In this document: positions 24,560 through 33,177 of the stretch, in pieces
Layout: every line of letters begins with the position of its first letter
Position numbering within the stretch: the stretch's first letter is position 1
DNA from: UBA6115 sp050952935
GTDB lineage: Bacteria > Bacillota > Clostridia > Christensenellales > Aristaeellaceae
DNA: 64,000 nucleotides
Assembly: GCA_050952935.1 (NCBI GenBank)
Contig: JBMNLS010000002.1
Coordinates: 124,001 to 188,000 of the forward strand
Reading direction: 5' to 3'
Notes under the pieces: generated by a model
What the model was told of the DNA's origin: nothing
The model's database searches: none
Seen by the model: only the letters and a program-made list of their open reading frames with translations
Program-made: the position numbers and the translations under genes

Positions 24560-24790
24560 CTGAGAGACTCCCGTTGAGGAAGAGGAGTACGCGGAAATAG
24601 CCCCGCAGAGAGGCGCGTCCAGGCTGAAAACGCGCCGGGCAAAGGCCGCGGAAGGTCGCTTCCGAGGGTTTGCGCACGGAGTGCGCGGGGTGCGCCCCTT
24701 AAAGCGCTAAGAGGCGGCAGCGATGCCGCGAAGCAAGGTGGTACCACGGGTCGCCCGTCCTTCAAGGATGTGGCGGCCATTCTAATTTGA
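24560..24790 (+). promoter_or_regulatory. T-box riboswitch leader of valS, specifier GUC
   Basis: The leader has the T-box landmark AAGGTGGTACCACGG (24735-24749) with the TGGTACC core that pairs with the tRNA acceptor end. Upstream are the loop-E AGTA, the AGAGAG-type T-loop region and a GGAA-G-GTC-G-CTTCCGAG segment, in which GTC at 24655-24657 fits the specifier position for valine. After the T-box, GG-CGCC-GTCCTT can pair with AAGGATG-GGCGGCC to form a terminator, although the following T-run is weak. Uncharged tRNA-Val would favour antitermination and valS expression. Confidence 0.9.
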
Positions 24791-24800
24791 GGAGGACAGC

Positions 24801-27440
24801 ATGGCTTTTGAAATGGAAAAAACCTATAATCCCCAGGAAATTGAGCAATCAACCTACGCCGCCTGGGAGGCGTCCGGCGCCTTTGTGGCCAAACGGGATC
24901 CTGATAAAAAACCCTACTGCATTGTGATGCCCCCGCCTAACATCACTGGCCAACTGCACATGGGGCATGCCTGGGACACCACCATGCAGGATATTCTCAC
25001 CCGCTACCACCGGATGCTGGGGGACGCCACCTTGTGGTTGCCGGGCACCGACCATGCCTCCATCGCCACGGAGGTAAAAATCGTGGAGCAGATGGAGGAA
25101 GAAGGCCTCACCAAGGAAATGCTTGGCCGGGAAAAGTTTCTGGAGCGGGCCTGGGAGTGGAAGGAAGAATATGGCGGGCGCATCACCCGGCAGCTTAGGC
25201 GCATGGGCGCCAGCTGTGACTGGAGCCGTGAGCGCTTCACCATGGATGAGGGCTGCTCCCGGGCGGTGCGGGAGGTGTTTGTCAGGCTGTATAACCAGGG
25301 CCTGATTTACCGGGGCGAGCGCATCATCAACTGGTGCCCCGTGTGCAGGACGGCGCTAAGCGATATTGAGGTGGAGTATGAGGAGAAGCAGGCCCACCTC
25401 TGGCATATCCGCTACCCGGCGGAAGACGGTGGCGAGGGCTTGGTGGTGGCCACCACCCGACCTGAAACCATGCTGGGGGATACCGGCGTGGCTGTGAACC
25501 CGGCGGACGATAGATATAGCCACCTGGTGGGCAAGCGCCTGCGCCTGCCGCTGACAGACCGGCTGATTCCTGTGGTGGCGGACGACTATGTGGAGATGGA
25601 GTTTGGCACAGGGGCAGTGAAGATGACCCCCGCCCATGACCCCAACGACTTTGAGGTGGCCATGCGCCATGGCCTTGAGGTCCTCAGGGTGATGAACGAC
25701 GATGCCACCATGAACGAGGCCGCGGGAAGCGGCTATGCGGGTCTTAGCGCCGCTGATGCCCGCAAAAAGGTGCTGGCCGATTTGGAGGCTCAGGGGCTGC
25801 TGGTGAAAATCCAGGACTATACCCACAATGTGGGTGCCTGCTCCCGCTGTGACACCGGGGTTGAGCCGCTGATTTCCAAGCAGTGGTTTGTGAAGATGGA
25901 GCCCCTGGCTGAGCCCGCCATCAAGGCGGTCAGAGAAGGAGACACCCGCTTTATCCCCGAGCGCTTTGCCAAAACTTACTTTAACTGGATGGAGAACATC
26001 AAGGACTGGTGCATCAGCCGTCAGCTGTGGTGGGGGCACCGGATCCCGGTGTGGTATTGCCAGGGCTGCGGCCAGGTGATCGTGCAGGCGGAAACGCCTG
26101 ACAGCTGCCCCGAATGCGGCGGGAATGACCTCCACCAGGATGAGGATGTGCTGGATACCTGGTTTTCCTCCGCCCTGTGGCCTTTCTCCACCCTGGGATG
26201 GCCTGAGGAAACGCCTGACCTGGCCTATTTCTACCCCACCAGCGCCCTGGTGACGGGCTATGACATCATCTTTTTCTGGGTGGCGCGGATGATCTTCTCC
26301 GGCATCGCCTTTATGGGGGAAACACCCTTTTCCCAGGTGCTGATCCATGGGCTTTTGCGGGATGAGCAGGGGCGGAAGATGTCAAAATCCCTGGGCAACG
26401 GCATTGACCCCCTGGAGCTGATTGATGAATACGGCGCGGACGCGCTGCGCTTCTCCCTGGTGTTTGGCGTGGGGCCGGGGGCCGACTCCCGCTTCAGCCG
26501 GGAAAAGACCGAGGCCGCCCGCAACTTTGCCAACAAGATCTGGAACGCATCCCGCTATGTGTTGATGAACCTGAAAGGGGAGGAGCAATTTGAACTGGCG
26601 GGGCTAAAACCCGCCGACCAGTGGATTCTTTCCCGGATGAACAGCGCCGCAAAACAGGTAAGCCAGCACCTGGAAACCGGGGACCTGATGCTGGCGGCCC
26701 AGGCCATTTATGACTTTGCCTGGGATGAGTTTTGCGACTGGTATATCGAGCTGTCAAAGGGCGACCTGTTTGGCGGGGAAGAAAGCCGCCAGGCCCAGGT
26801 GCGGGGCGTGCTGCGCCATGTGCTTTCAGCGTTGTTGCGCCTGCTCCACCCTTTCATGCCCTACCTGACGGAGACCGTTTACGCCTTGCTCCCCGGAAAC
26901 GAAGGGGCCTCCTGCATGCTGGCCGATTGGCCCCGGCATCGGGCGGAATATGACTTCCCGGAGGCCGAGGCTGAGATGACGGGCGTGATGGACATGATTC
27001 GGGCGATTCGAGCCCTGAGGCAGGAGCTGAAGGTGCAGCCCGGCCAGCGGGCCAATCTCTACATCAAGGCCGCTGAAGGATGGGCCAAGCCTCTGGAAGC
27101 GGCGGCGCACTATTTCCAGCGCCTGGCCGGGGCCAAAGAGGCGGCGATCATCCCCCAGGACAAAACGCTGAATGAGAAAACCGTGTCCGCCATCTGCCCC
27201 GCGGGCGAGGTGTTGATCCCCTTAGGGGAATTGGTGGATATCAAAAAAGAGATAGCAAGGCTGGAGAAGGAGGTCGATGCCCTGCGGGATGAGATCAGGC
27301 GGGGAGAAGGGAAACTAAAGAACCAGGGCTTTGTATCGAAAGCCCCGGCCCAACTGGTGCAGCAGGAGCGGGACAAAATCGCCACCAACAACGAAATGCT
27401 GGCAACCGTCATCCGGCGCATCGCGGAGCTTGAGGCGTGA
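24801..27440 (+). CDS. valS: Valyl-tRNA synthetase
   Basis: An 879-residue class I synthetase that charges tRNA-Val. The HIGH-type motif is in PPPNITGQLHMGHAWD and the KMSKS motif in GRKMSKSLGNGIDPLEL. The editing domain has VVATTRPETMLGDTGVAVNP, and the C-terminus is a coiled coil (ELVDIKKEIARLEKEVDAL) typical of ValRS. A GGAGGA site precedes the ATG. It is controlled by the T-box just upstream. Its stop overlaps the GTG of rsmH. Confidence 0.97.
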   Translation: MAFEMEKTYNPQEIEQSTYAAWEASGAFVAKRDPDKKPYCIVMPPPNITGQLHMGHAWDTTMQDILTRYHRMLGDATLWLPGTDHASIATEVKIVEQMEEEGLTKEMLGREKFLERAWEWKEEYGGRITRQLRRMGASCDWSRERFTMDEGCSRAVREVFVRLYNQGLIYRGERIINWCPVCRTALSDIEVEYEEKQAHLWHIRYPAEDGGEGLVVATTRPETMLGDTGVAVNPADDRYSHLVGKRLRLPLTDRLIPVVADDYVEMEFGTGAVKMTPAHDPNDFEVAMRHGLEVLRVMNDDATMNEAAGSGYAGLSAADARKKVLADLEAQGLLVKIQDYTHNVGACSRCDTGVEPLISKQWFVKMEPLAEPAIKAVREGDTRFIPERFAKTYFNWMENIKDWCISRQLWWGHRIPVWYCQGCGQVIVQAETPDSCPECGGNDLHQDEDVLDTWFSSALWPFSTLGWPEETPDLAYFYPTSALVTGYDIIFFWVARMIFSGIAFMGETPFSQVLIHGLLRDEQGRKMSKSLGNGIDPLELIDEYGADALRFSLVFGVGPGADSRFSREKTEAARNFANKIWNASRYVLMNLKGEEQFELAGLKPADQWILSRMNSAAKQVSQHLETGDLMLAAQAIYDFAWDEFCDWYIELSKGDLFGGEESRQAQVRGVLRHVLSALLRLLHPFMPYLTETVYALLPGNEGASCMLADWPRHRAEYDFPEAEAEMTGVMDMIRAIRALRQELKVQPGQRANLYIKAAEGWAKPLEAAAHYFQRLAGAKEAAIIPQDKTLNEKTVSAICPAGEVLIPLGELVDIKKEIARLEKEVDALRDEIRRGEGKLKNQGFVSKAPAQLVQQERDKIATNNEMLATVIRRIAELEA

Positions 27441-28375
27441 GCGAAGCCCAGGGCTTTCATCACCTGCCCGTTTTGTATGAGCAGACGCTGGCTGCCCTAT
27501 CTGTTGTGCCGGAAGGCGTTTACGCCGATGGCACCATCGGCGGGGGCGGCCATGCCGCCGGCATTCTAAAAGGGCTGGGGGAAGAGGGCAGGCTTTTTGG
27601 CATTGACCGGGATAAAGAAGCCCTGGACGCGGCAGAAAAACGCCTGGGGGATGACCCCAGGCTAAAGCTGATGCAGGGCAACTTCCACGATGTGAAGGCG
27701 CTTTTGCCAGGCGTGATGCTGGATGGGGCGCTGCTGGACTTGGGCGTGTCCTCCTGGCAGCTGGACAGCCCCAAGCGGGGCTTTTCCTACCATGCGGATG
27801 CGCCTCTTGACATGCGCATGAACCAAAGCGCCGGCATTACGGCGGCAGAGTGGCTTAACAACAAGGATGAGATCACCATCCGGGACGCCCTCTATCAATA
27901 CGCCGATGAGCGCTGGGCTGCGCGGATCGCCCAGGTCATCCTTGAGATGCGAAAGGAAAAGCCTTTTGAAACCACGGGAGACTTGGTGTGCGCGGTGGAT
28001 CGCGCCATTCCCAGGGCGGTGCGCCAAAAGGAGGAGGGGCACCCGGCCAGGCGCACCTTCCAGGCGGTGCGCATTGCCGTGAATGACGAAATCGCTCCCC
28101 TGGCGCAGGCGCTGGAGGACTGGGTGAGCATGCTTAAACCCGGTGGGCGGCTGGCGGTGATCAGCTTTCACTCCATTGAGGACAGGGTGGTGAAGCAGAC
28201 CTTTAAGCGCCTGCAGACGGGCTGCGTATGCCCACCCCGGATGCCGGTGTGCGTCTGTGGGAAGAAGCCTGTGGTGCGCCTGCCCAAAGGCTATCCTCAG
28301 GCGGCGACCCAGGCGGAGACGGAGGCGAACCCCCGGGCACGCAGCGCCAAGCTGCGTCTGGCGGAGAAACTGTGA
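27437..28375 (+). CDS. rsmH: 16S rRNA (cytosine-1402-N4)-methyltransferase
   Basis: A 312-residue SAM methyltransferase. The family motifs are DGTIGGGGHAAGIL, LLDLGVSSWQLDSPKRGFSY and LAVISFHSIEDRVVKQTF. The C-terminal PRARSAKLRLAEKL is typical. It methylates N4 of C1402, the same nucleotide whose ribose is methylated by the next gene product, RsmI. The GTG start overlaps the valS stop. It is not in an mraZ-ftsL cell-wall cluster here. Confidence 0.95.
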   Translation: MSEAQGFHHLPVLYEQTLAALSVVPEGVYADGTIGGGGHAAGILKGLGEEGRLFGIDRDKEALDAAEKRLGDDPRLKLMQGNFHDVKALLPGVMLDGALLDLGVSSWQLDSPKRGFSYHADAPLDMRMNQSAGITAAEWLNNKDEITIRDALYQYADERWAARIAQVILEMRKEKPFETTGDLVCAVDRAIPRAVRQKEEGHPARRTFQAVRIAVNDEIAPLAQALEDWVSMLKPGGRLAVISFHSIEDRVVKQTFKRLQTGCVCPPRMPVCVCGKKPVVRLPKGYPQAATQAETEANPRARSAKLRLAEKL

Positions 28376-29238
28376 TGAGCAAGCTCTATGTGGTGGCCAC
28401 CCCCATCGGCAACCTGGAGGATCTGAGCCCCCGGGCGCTGAGGGTGTTGAAAGAAGCGGATCTGATCCTGGCGGAGGATACCCGGGTGACCCGGAAACTG
28501 CTGAACGCCTATGGCATCAAAACACCCCTTGAAAGCTGCCATGAGCATAATGAGGCATACAAAAGCGGGCAGATCATCAGCCGCATGGCCGAGGCAAGCC
28601 TTGTCATTGCCCTGGTGACGGATGCAGGCACCCCCGGCATCTCTGACCCCGGCGCCAAGGTGGTTAAAGCGGTGAGTGAGGCGGGCTTTGAGGTGCTGAG
28701 CATGCCTGGCCCCAGCGCCTTTGCGGCGGCGCTGTCTGTAAGCGGCTTTGAGGAGGGGGAGTTCACCTTCTTTGGCTTTTTGCCCCGGAAGAAGGGGGAG
28801 CTGAGGGAAAAGCTGAAAAGCATGGCCGGACATACCCAGCTGGCGGTGGCGCATGAGTCCCCCCACCGGATCATTGCACTGATGGAGGCGGTGGCGGAGG
28901 TCTACCCGGGCATCCGGGTATCGGTTAGCTGTGATCTGACGAAGCTATATGAGAAAACCCTGCGGGGCAGCGTGGAGGTGGTGCTGAAAGCGCTGAAGGA
29001 AAACGAGAAAACCGCTAAGGGGGAATACTGCGTGGTGCTGCGGCTGGCGGATGCGGCGGGGGAAATAATGCCCGCGCCCAAGGCCATAAGCCTGGAAGTG
29101 AGACTCATGGAGGAGATGCTTTCAGGCCGCGACAAGCGGGCGGCCATGGCGGCGCTGATTGAAAGCGGGGAGAAGAAAAACCAGGTGTACGCGGCATCGC
29201 TGAGGCTGAAAGAAGTGGCGCGACAACTTAAAGATTAA
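28375..29238 (+). CDS. rsmI: 16S rRNA (cytidine-1402-2'-O)-methyltransferase
   Basis: A 287-residue tetrapyrrole-methylase-fold enzyme. Motifs are VVATPIGNLEDLSPRAL, AEDTRVTRKLLNAYGI, TDAGTPGISDPGAKVV and MPGPSAFAAALSVSG. It completes modification of C1402 with RsmH. The ATG overlaps the rsmH stop by one base, and a GTG one codon earlier is possible. A hairpin lies about 50 bases after its stop. Confidence 0.95.
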   Translation: MSKLYVVATPIGNLEDLSPRALRVLKEADLILAEDTRVTRKLLNAYGIKTPLESCHEHNEAYKSGQIISRMAEASLVIALVTDAGTPGISDPGAKVVKAVSEAGFEVLSMPGPSAFAAALSVSGFEEGEFTFFGFLPRKKGELREKLKSMAGHTQLAVAHESPHRIIALMEAVAEVYPGIRVSVSCDLTKLYEKTLRGSVEVVLKALKENEKTAKGEYCVVLRLADAAGEIMPAPKAISLEVRLMEEMLSGRDKRAAMAALIESGEKKNQVYAASLRLKEVARQLKD

Positions 29239-29289
29239 AAGATGTGACACTAACCCTTCTTCCGGGGACGTGTAAGAAACGCGGAAAGA

Positions 29290-29325
29290 GAAAGAGCTGT
29301 ACCAATCAATTAGCACAGCTCTTTC
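29290..29325 (+). terminator. Terminator-like hairpin after rsmI
   Basis: GAAAGAGCTGT (29290-29300) pairs perfectly with ACAGCTCTTTC (29315-29325). The downstream bases are T-rich but not a clean T-run. It also lies at the end of the convergent small membrane gene. Confidence 0.55.
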
Positions 29326-29391
29326 ATATGAATTTGGTTTTACACAACTTAGGCTGTTTTCGGATTGAGCTTTGCGCTGCGCAACTATCTT

Positions 29392-29580
29392 TTACGCGGG
29401 CTCATTTTCATTGGAAGTATCTTTGCTCTTTCTGAAGATGAAATTGTTTAGGATGGCTCCAAGCCCCAAACCCATTCCAACCGAAAGAATATATCCTGCG
29501 GCGCCAGGCTCCTTGTTTACATTCAAAAAAATGATTAACATGACAACTGCAAGCCCCAGTGGTAAAATCGCTTTTTTCAC
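29392..29580 (-). CDS. Small two-segment membrane protein
   Basis: A 62-residue protein, not recognised by family. The chosen GTG at 29580 has an excellent AGGAGGG site six bases upstream; reading further upstream would ignore that site. It has two hydrophobic segments (about residues 4-18, and 28-48 with a GMGLGLGAILNN turn) and a charged tail KSKDTSNENEPA. Its base composition is AT-rich like the adjacent island. It is convergent with rsmI. No function is proposed. Confidence 0.6.
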   Translation of the reverse strand: MKKAILPLGLAVVMLIIFLNVNKEPGAAGYILSVGMGLGLGAILNNFIFRKSKDTSNENEPA

Positions 29581-30020
29581 GGTAATCCCTCCTTTCCTTT
29601 GGGAAATGTAAAATTCTATGTGAACCCAAAAACAGGGCAGCGCCTTTAATAATTGGCTATCCACCCTGATAGTCGCAATCTCACATAAGACCATCATATC
29701 CCACAGGACTTAGACGACTTACTCCGCACAAGAGGTTTTCACCAAAAGCACTTTGACCGATCATCATTATTCTATTACGATATGACAATAACAGAGAACC
29801 ATTTTTTTGTCAAGTTTAATTGTAAAGTGCTTATTTCAGTTAAGCGAATTCTTGCAATGGTTAAATAACATCGATTTTAGTGGAATCTCAGCAGTTTGTA
29901 CTTTTCTTTCACTTGGGCAAATTGCGATTTCTATGTACTCTTTTTTCTCTGTCTTTCGGGTTTGCTATTCAGTATATATGGTACTTTTACACAGTTAGCT
30001 GGATTTTTTGAAAAAAGGGC
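29581..30020. other. AT-rich intergenic stretch
   Basis: This stretch holds the ribosome-binding site and upstream region of the small minus-strand membrane gene, and otherwise AT-rich sequence with no ORF that has a ribosome site or known family features. No repeat or RNA gene was seen. The promoter of the following reductase gene begins at 30021. Confidence 0.5.
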
Positions 30021-30051
30021 TTGACTCTCAAGTTACTTGATAGTTTATCAT
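30021..30051 (+). promoter_or_regulatory. MerR-type promoter/operator of the secreted reductase
   Basis: TTGACT (30021-30026) and TATCAT (30046-30051) are separated by 19 bases, the long spacer typical of MerR-controlled promoters. Within it lies the dyad ACTCTCAAGT-T-ACTTGATAGT (30024-30044), nine of ten positions symmetric, with the CAAGT/ACTTG core common to MerR-family operators. A MerR-family gene lies just beyond the reductase. Regulation by that protein is inferred. Confidence 0.72.
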
Positions 30052-30095
30052 AAAAGAAAATAGGAGTTTGCTCAAAACTCACAAAGGAGGTTCTT

Positions 30096-32036
30096 ATGAA
30101 ACGCATTCTTACTATGTGTGTACTGTTAATGGTTCTTTTGTCGTGTACATTGGGAACACAAGCTTCTAGTAGCAGTTGGGTCAGGCAGGTCGGCAACGTC
30201 ACATGGGATGAAGAAGTTGACTTTGTTATTGCCGGATATGGTATGGCTGGGTCGGCTGCGGCTATCGAAGCGAAACTTGTTGCTCCAGAAGCTAAATTGA
30301 AAATCTTTGAGAAAGCTCCTCCAATAGCTGCTGGAGGAAATGCCATTGCCTCCGGGCAATGTATTCTTTTCCCGAAAATTGAGGATATTGATACTTTTAA
30401 AACTTATTTTAAAAACTTAAATTATCCTCAAACATTGCCCGAGGAAGAGTTTCATTGGATTACGGAAGAAATGGCAAACCAGTTACCGTGGGTTGAAGCG
30501 ATTGCGGAACTCGGAGGTTATGAACTTGGACATCCTGCCGGTGGCAGTTTACGTATCGGTTCAATGGTGATTGAGTTTGAGGATATTGAAGGTTCGAATT
30601 TCCTCGGTGCTACTGGACATCTTCGAAAATCTGACGGGGGAAAGGTATTTGAGGATGGCGGATGTTGGAATGCCATGGAATCAGCCGGAAAAGCACTGGG
30701 AGTGGAAGTAGAATATGAAACTCCTGTGATTGCATTGGTGCAGGATCCTATCTCAACTGAGATTCTTGGCGTGATCGCCAGAAAACCTGATGGAACTGAA
30801 ATTGCAGTTCGGAGCAAATTAGGTGTGTTGATAGCAACAGGTGGTTATGCTGCTAATATGGAAATGCTTGCAAACTATAATGGTGGCGATCAGATTATGT
30901 CAGCAGGTTCTCCTTATTGCACTGGTGATGGGTTTAAAATGCTTGCATCTATTGGGGCTCAAATGTGGCATGTGGATAATCATACGATGTCCTGCGGATA
31001 TTTCAACGGAATTAAAGTGCCAGAGTATCCCACTACTTTTATTCGCCAGTTTTATCCAAAAGCTTGGAACTGGATTGAAGTAGCAGCTGACAGCACCCGG
31101 TTTTATGAAGAAACCAAATCATACCAGCGTCAGCATATGAAATACAAAGAACACGGCCAATATATTGACGTTCCAATCTATAAAAGCATGCCTGTAACAT
31201 TCGTTTTCGATGAGACAATGCGCACTACCGGGGGCCCTATTGTCAACGATTGGATCGGGTGGCCCACAACCTCGCGCGACAAATACAAATGGTCGGAAGA
31301 CAATGCTGCCGAAATTGAAAAAGGCTGGATAATAAAAGCAGACACAATTGAAGAACTTGCAGTAAAACTTGGAAGAGAACCTGATGCGCTTAAAGCAACC
31401 ATAGATCGTTGGAATGAGATGTGTGAAAAAGGCGTTGATGAAGATTTTGGGCGCCCTGCAGACAAACTTGGCAAGATAGAGACGGCCCCCTATTATGCTG
31501 TTAACATGAACCCAACCCTTCCTGCAACATCTGGAGGTGCAAAAAGGGATATTTACAGCCGCGTACTTAATTGGGACGATGAGCCAATTCCCGGAGTGTA
31601 TGAAGCAGGGGAACTGGGAAGTTTCGTGTGTAATCTGTATCAGAACGGAACATATCTTGCTGAAGCGATTATGTCAGGTAGAGCAGCAATCAACACAGCT
31701 TTTGGAAAACGTTCAGATATTGTGCCAAAACAACCTAAGGGGCTTAGCAATCCTTGGGATGGAAAAGAAGATGGTGACTATAGCGCTATAGTCACTGGGC
31801 TTCATGATTCCTTTGAGGTTATCTACACCCTAAAAGAAGGGAAGCTATCAGGCATACGTATTGGGAATAATCGTGATCAAATGTTTATGACAGATGAACA
31901 GTTTTCTCAGTATACAAATGCGCTTATAGAAGCACAATCACTTGGTGTTGATAGTATTTCGGGTGCAACAATAGATAGTCAGGCAATTGCTTCAGGCTTG
32001 ATCAATGCTTTTAAAAAGCCGCCCATCAACAAATAA
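30096..32036 (+). CDS. Secreted FAD-dependent reductase with C-terminal FMN-binding domain (fumarate/urocanate reductase-like)
   Basis: A 646-residue exported flavoprotein. The signal peptide ends in LLMVLLSC, a possible lipobox (Cys ~16), so it may be a lipoprotein. The FAD dinucleotide motif is VDFVIAGYGMAGSAAAIEA, followed by the fumarate-reductase/succinate-dehydrogenase flavoprotein fold (GGNAIASGQC, GVLIATGGYAANMEM, PGVYEAGELG). The C-terminal ~85 residues form an FMN-binding domain; DSISGATIDSQAIA holds the Thr to which ApbE attaches FMN in relatives. Such enzymes reduce unsaturated organic acids outside the cell as terminal electron acceptors; the substrate here is unknown. No heme motif is seen. 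A perfect AAAGGAGG site precedes the ATG. Confidence 0.85.
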   Translation: MKRILTMCVLLMVLLSCTLGTQASSSSWVRQVGNVTWDEEVDFVIAGYGMAGSAAAIEAKLVAPEAKLKIFEKAPPIAAGGNAIASGQCILFPKIEDIDTFKTYFKNLNYPQTLPEEEFHWITEEMANQLPWVEAIAELGGYELGHPAGGSLRIGSMVIEFEDIEGSNFLGATGHLRKSDGGKVFEDGGCWNAMESAGKALGVEVEYETPVIALVQDPISTEILGVIARKPDGTEIAVRSKLGVLIATGGYAANMEMLANYNGGDQIMSAGSPYCTGDGFKMLASIGAQMWHVDNHTMSCGYFNGIKVPEYPTTFIRQFYPKAWNWIEVAADSTRFYEETKSYQRQHMKYKEHGQYIDVPIYKSMPVTFVFDETMRTTGGPIVNDWIGWPTTSRDKYKWSEDNAAEIEKGWIIKADTIEELAVKLGREPDALKATIDRWNEMCEKGVDEDFGRPADKLGKIETAPYYAVNMNPTLPATSGGAKRDIYSRVLNWDDEPIPGVYEAGELGSFVCNLYQNGTYLAEAIMSGRAAINTAFGKRSDIVPKQPKGLSNPWDGKEDGDYSAIVTGLHDSFEVIYTLKEGKLSGIRIGNNRDQMFMTDEQFSQYTNALIEAQSLGVDSISGATIDSQAIASGLINAFKKPPINK

Positions 32037-32061
32037 TAATTAGCGTTTCAAATGCTATGCC

Positions 32062-32098
32062 GGGGACTGTCAAAACAGTGACAGTCCCCATATTAATT
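32062..32098. terminator. Bidirectional terminator between reductase and merR
   Basis: GGGGACTGTC (32062-32071) pairs perfectly with GACAGTCCCC (32080-32089) and is followed by AT-rich sequence. It sits between convergent genes. Confidence 0.72.
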
Positions 32099-32959
32099 GT
32101 TAAAAAACGGAAGATAAACCGAGATCAAGTGATTAAACTTGTTGTTCTTATCAATAAAACTGACAAGTTGACGAGTAAACAAATTGTCAGATGGCCTGAT
32201 TTTATGTTTTGACATATAATCGATACACGGGGATATGAGTTCAGTTAGAGTGGTTTTCTCATCTTCAATCATTTGAACATAGTGCAACATGTTCCCTGCC
32301 GGAATGACATGATACCCTTCTGGTTTTTCAATGCCAAGCAATGTCAGATCATCTTCTGATATGAGCAAACCGCGCCATATATTCGGCTGTGGTAAACTCA
32401 ACTGTTTATAATCAACAAACGTGGAGAAGGATGTAAGCGGCATATATTTTAACAAATTCGCATAATCAGACAAATGTAAAATAGTATTCCAGCAATGTTT
32501 TACTGATTGATGCTGCCATGAGAAATATGCTTTGCACCGAACAATATTAGGTTTTTGTTTTCCTGAACAATAATCGTTCATGTGTTCAATTTGTTCTTTC
32601 ATAAAACATAAAATGCGCATTTTATATTGTATCTCTTGATCTAACGTTTCAAGTTTATTCTGATAAGATGACATAAGGATATCAAGAGTAGAATTATTAA
32701 GAAAACTTGTGATTTCATCTAAAGAAAATGCTTGATTTTGCATTCGTTTGAGGCAACCAATGCGTTGAATTGTTTTATAATCGTAATATCTATAGTTGTT
32801 ATTGCTACATCGAAAGGGAGTTATCAGGTTTTTCTTCTCATAATATCGAAGTGCTTCATTGGAAAGATTGAAAGCAGTGGAGATTTGGCCGATGGTTAGC
32901 TTTGTGTTTTTCTGATCAAAGTCAGAAGATGAAACACTTGACTCATTATGATTTTTCAT
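32093..32959 (-). CDS. MerR-family transcriptional regulator
   Basis: A 288-residue regulator. After a ~20-residue polar extension, residues 21-90 form the winged helix of MerR proteins (LTIGQISTAFNLSNEALRYY and RCSNNNYRYYDYKTIQRIGC). A long coiled-coil helix follows, then a ~160-residue C-terminal domain likely to bind an effector. It has no obvious cysteine metal site. It is convergent with the reductase, whose promoter has a MerR-type dyad, so it is probably the regulator. The gene is AT-rich. Confidence 0.82.
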   Translation of the reverse strand: MKNHNESSVSSSDFDQKNTKLTIGQISTAFNLSNEALRYYEKKNLITPFRCSNNNYRYYDYKTIQRIGCLKRMQNQAFSLDEITSFLNNSTLDILMSSYQNKLETLDQEIQYKMRILCFMKEQIEHMNDYCSGKQKPNIVRCKAYFSWQHQSVKHCWNTILHLSDYANLLKYMPLTSFSTFVDYKQLSLPQPNIWRGLLISEDDLTLLGIEKPEGYHVIPAGNMLHYVQMIEDEKTTLTELISPCIDYMSKHKIRPSDNLFTRQLVSFIDKNNKFNHLISVYLPFFNN

Positions 32960-33013
32960 CTTATCACCGCCTTTATATTTGTAGTATACATGTGTTTATA
33001 AAAAAATCAATAC

Positions 33014-33036
33014 ATACGGAATTTGAGTTTCCGTAT
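33014..33036. repeat. Palindromic repeat left of the IS4-type element
   Basis: ATACGGAA...TTCCGTAT is an 8-bp stem with a seven-base loop. It matches, with a two-base deletion, the right-hand copy at 34632-34656. It lies just upstream of the merR gene. Confidence 0.6.
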
Positions 33037-33177
33037 TTTGCAATCTTCTGGTGCAATGAGCAGAGATTCTTGAGCCTCTGCATGGTAGAGGATGCGGTAT
33101 TTCATTTTACAGAGCGAATTTTCCCAAAAAAGGGAAGGTAAACAAGCCCTTGCGCGCGCCTATTCAGTTGTTGTATT

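Noticed and set aside
25356..26348. 330-codon open frame on the minus strand inside valS
   Set aside because: Antisense shadow of a clearly identified valS; His/Gly-rich text typical of reverse GC-rich codons.
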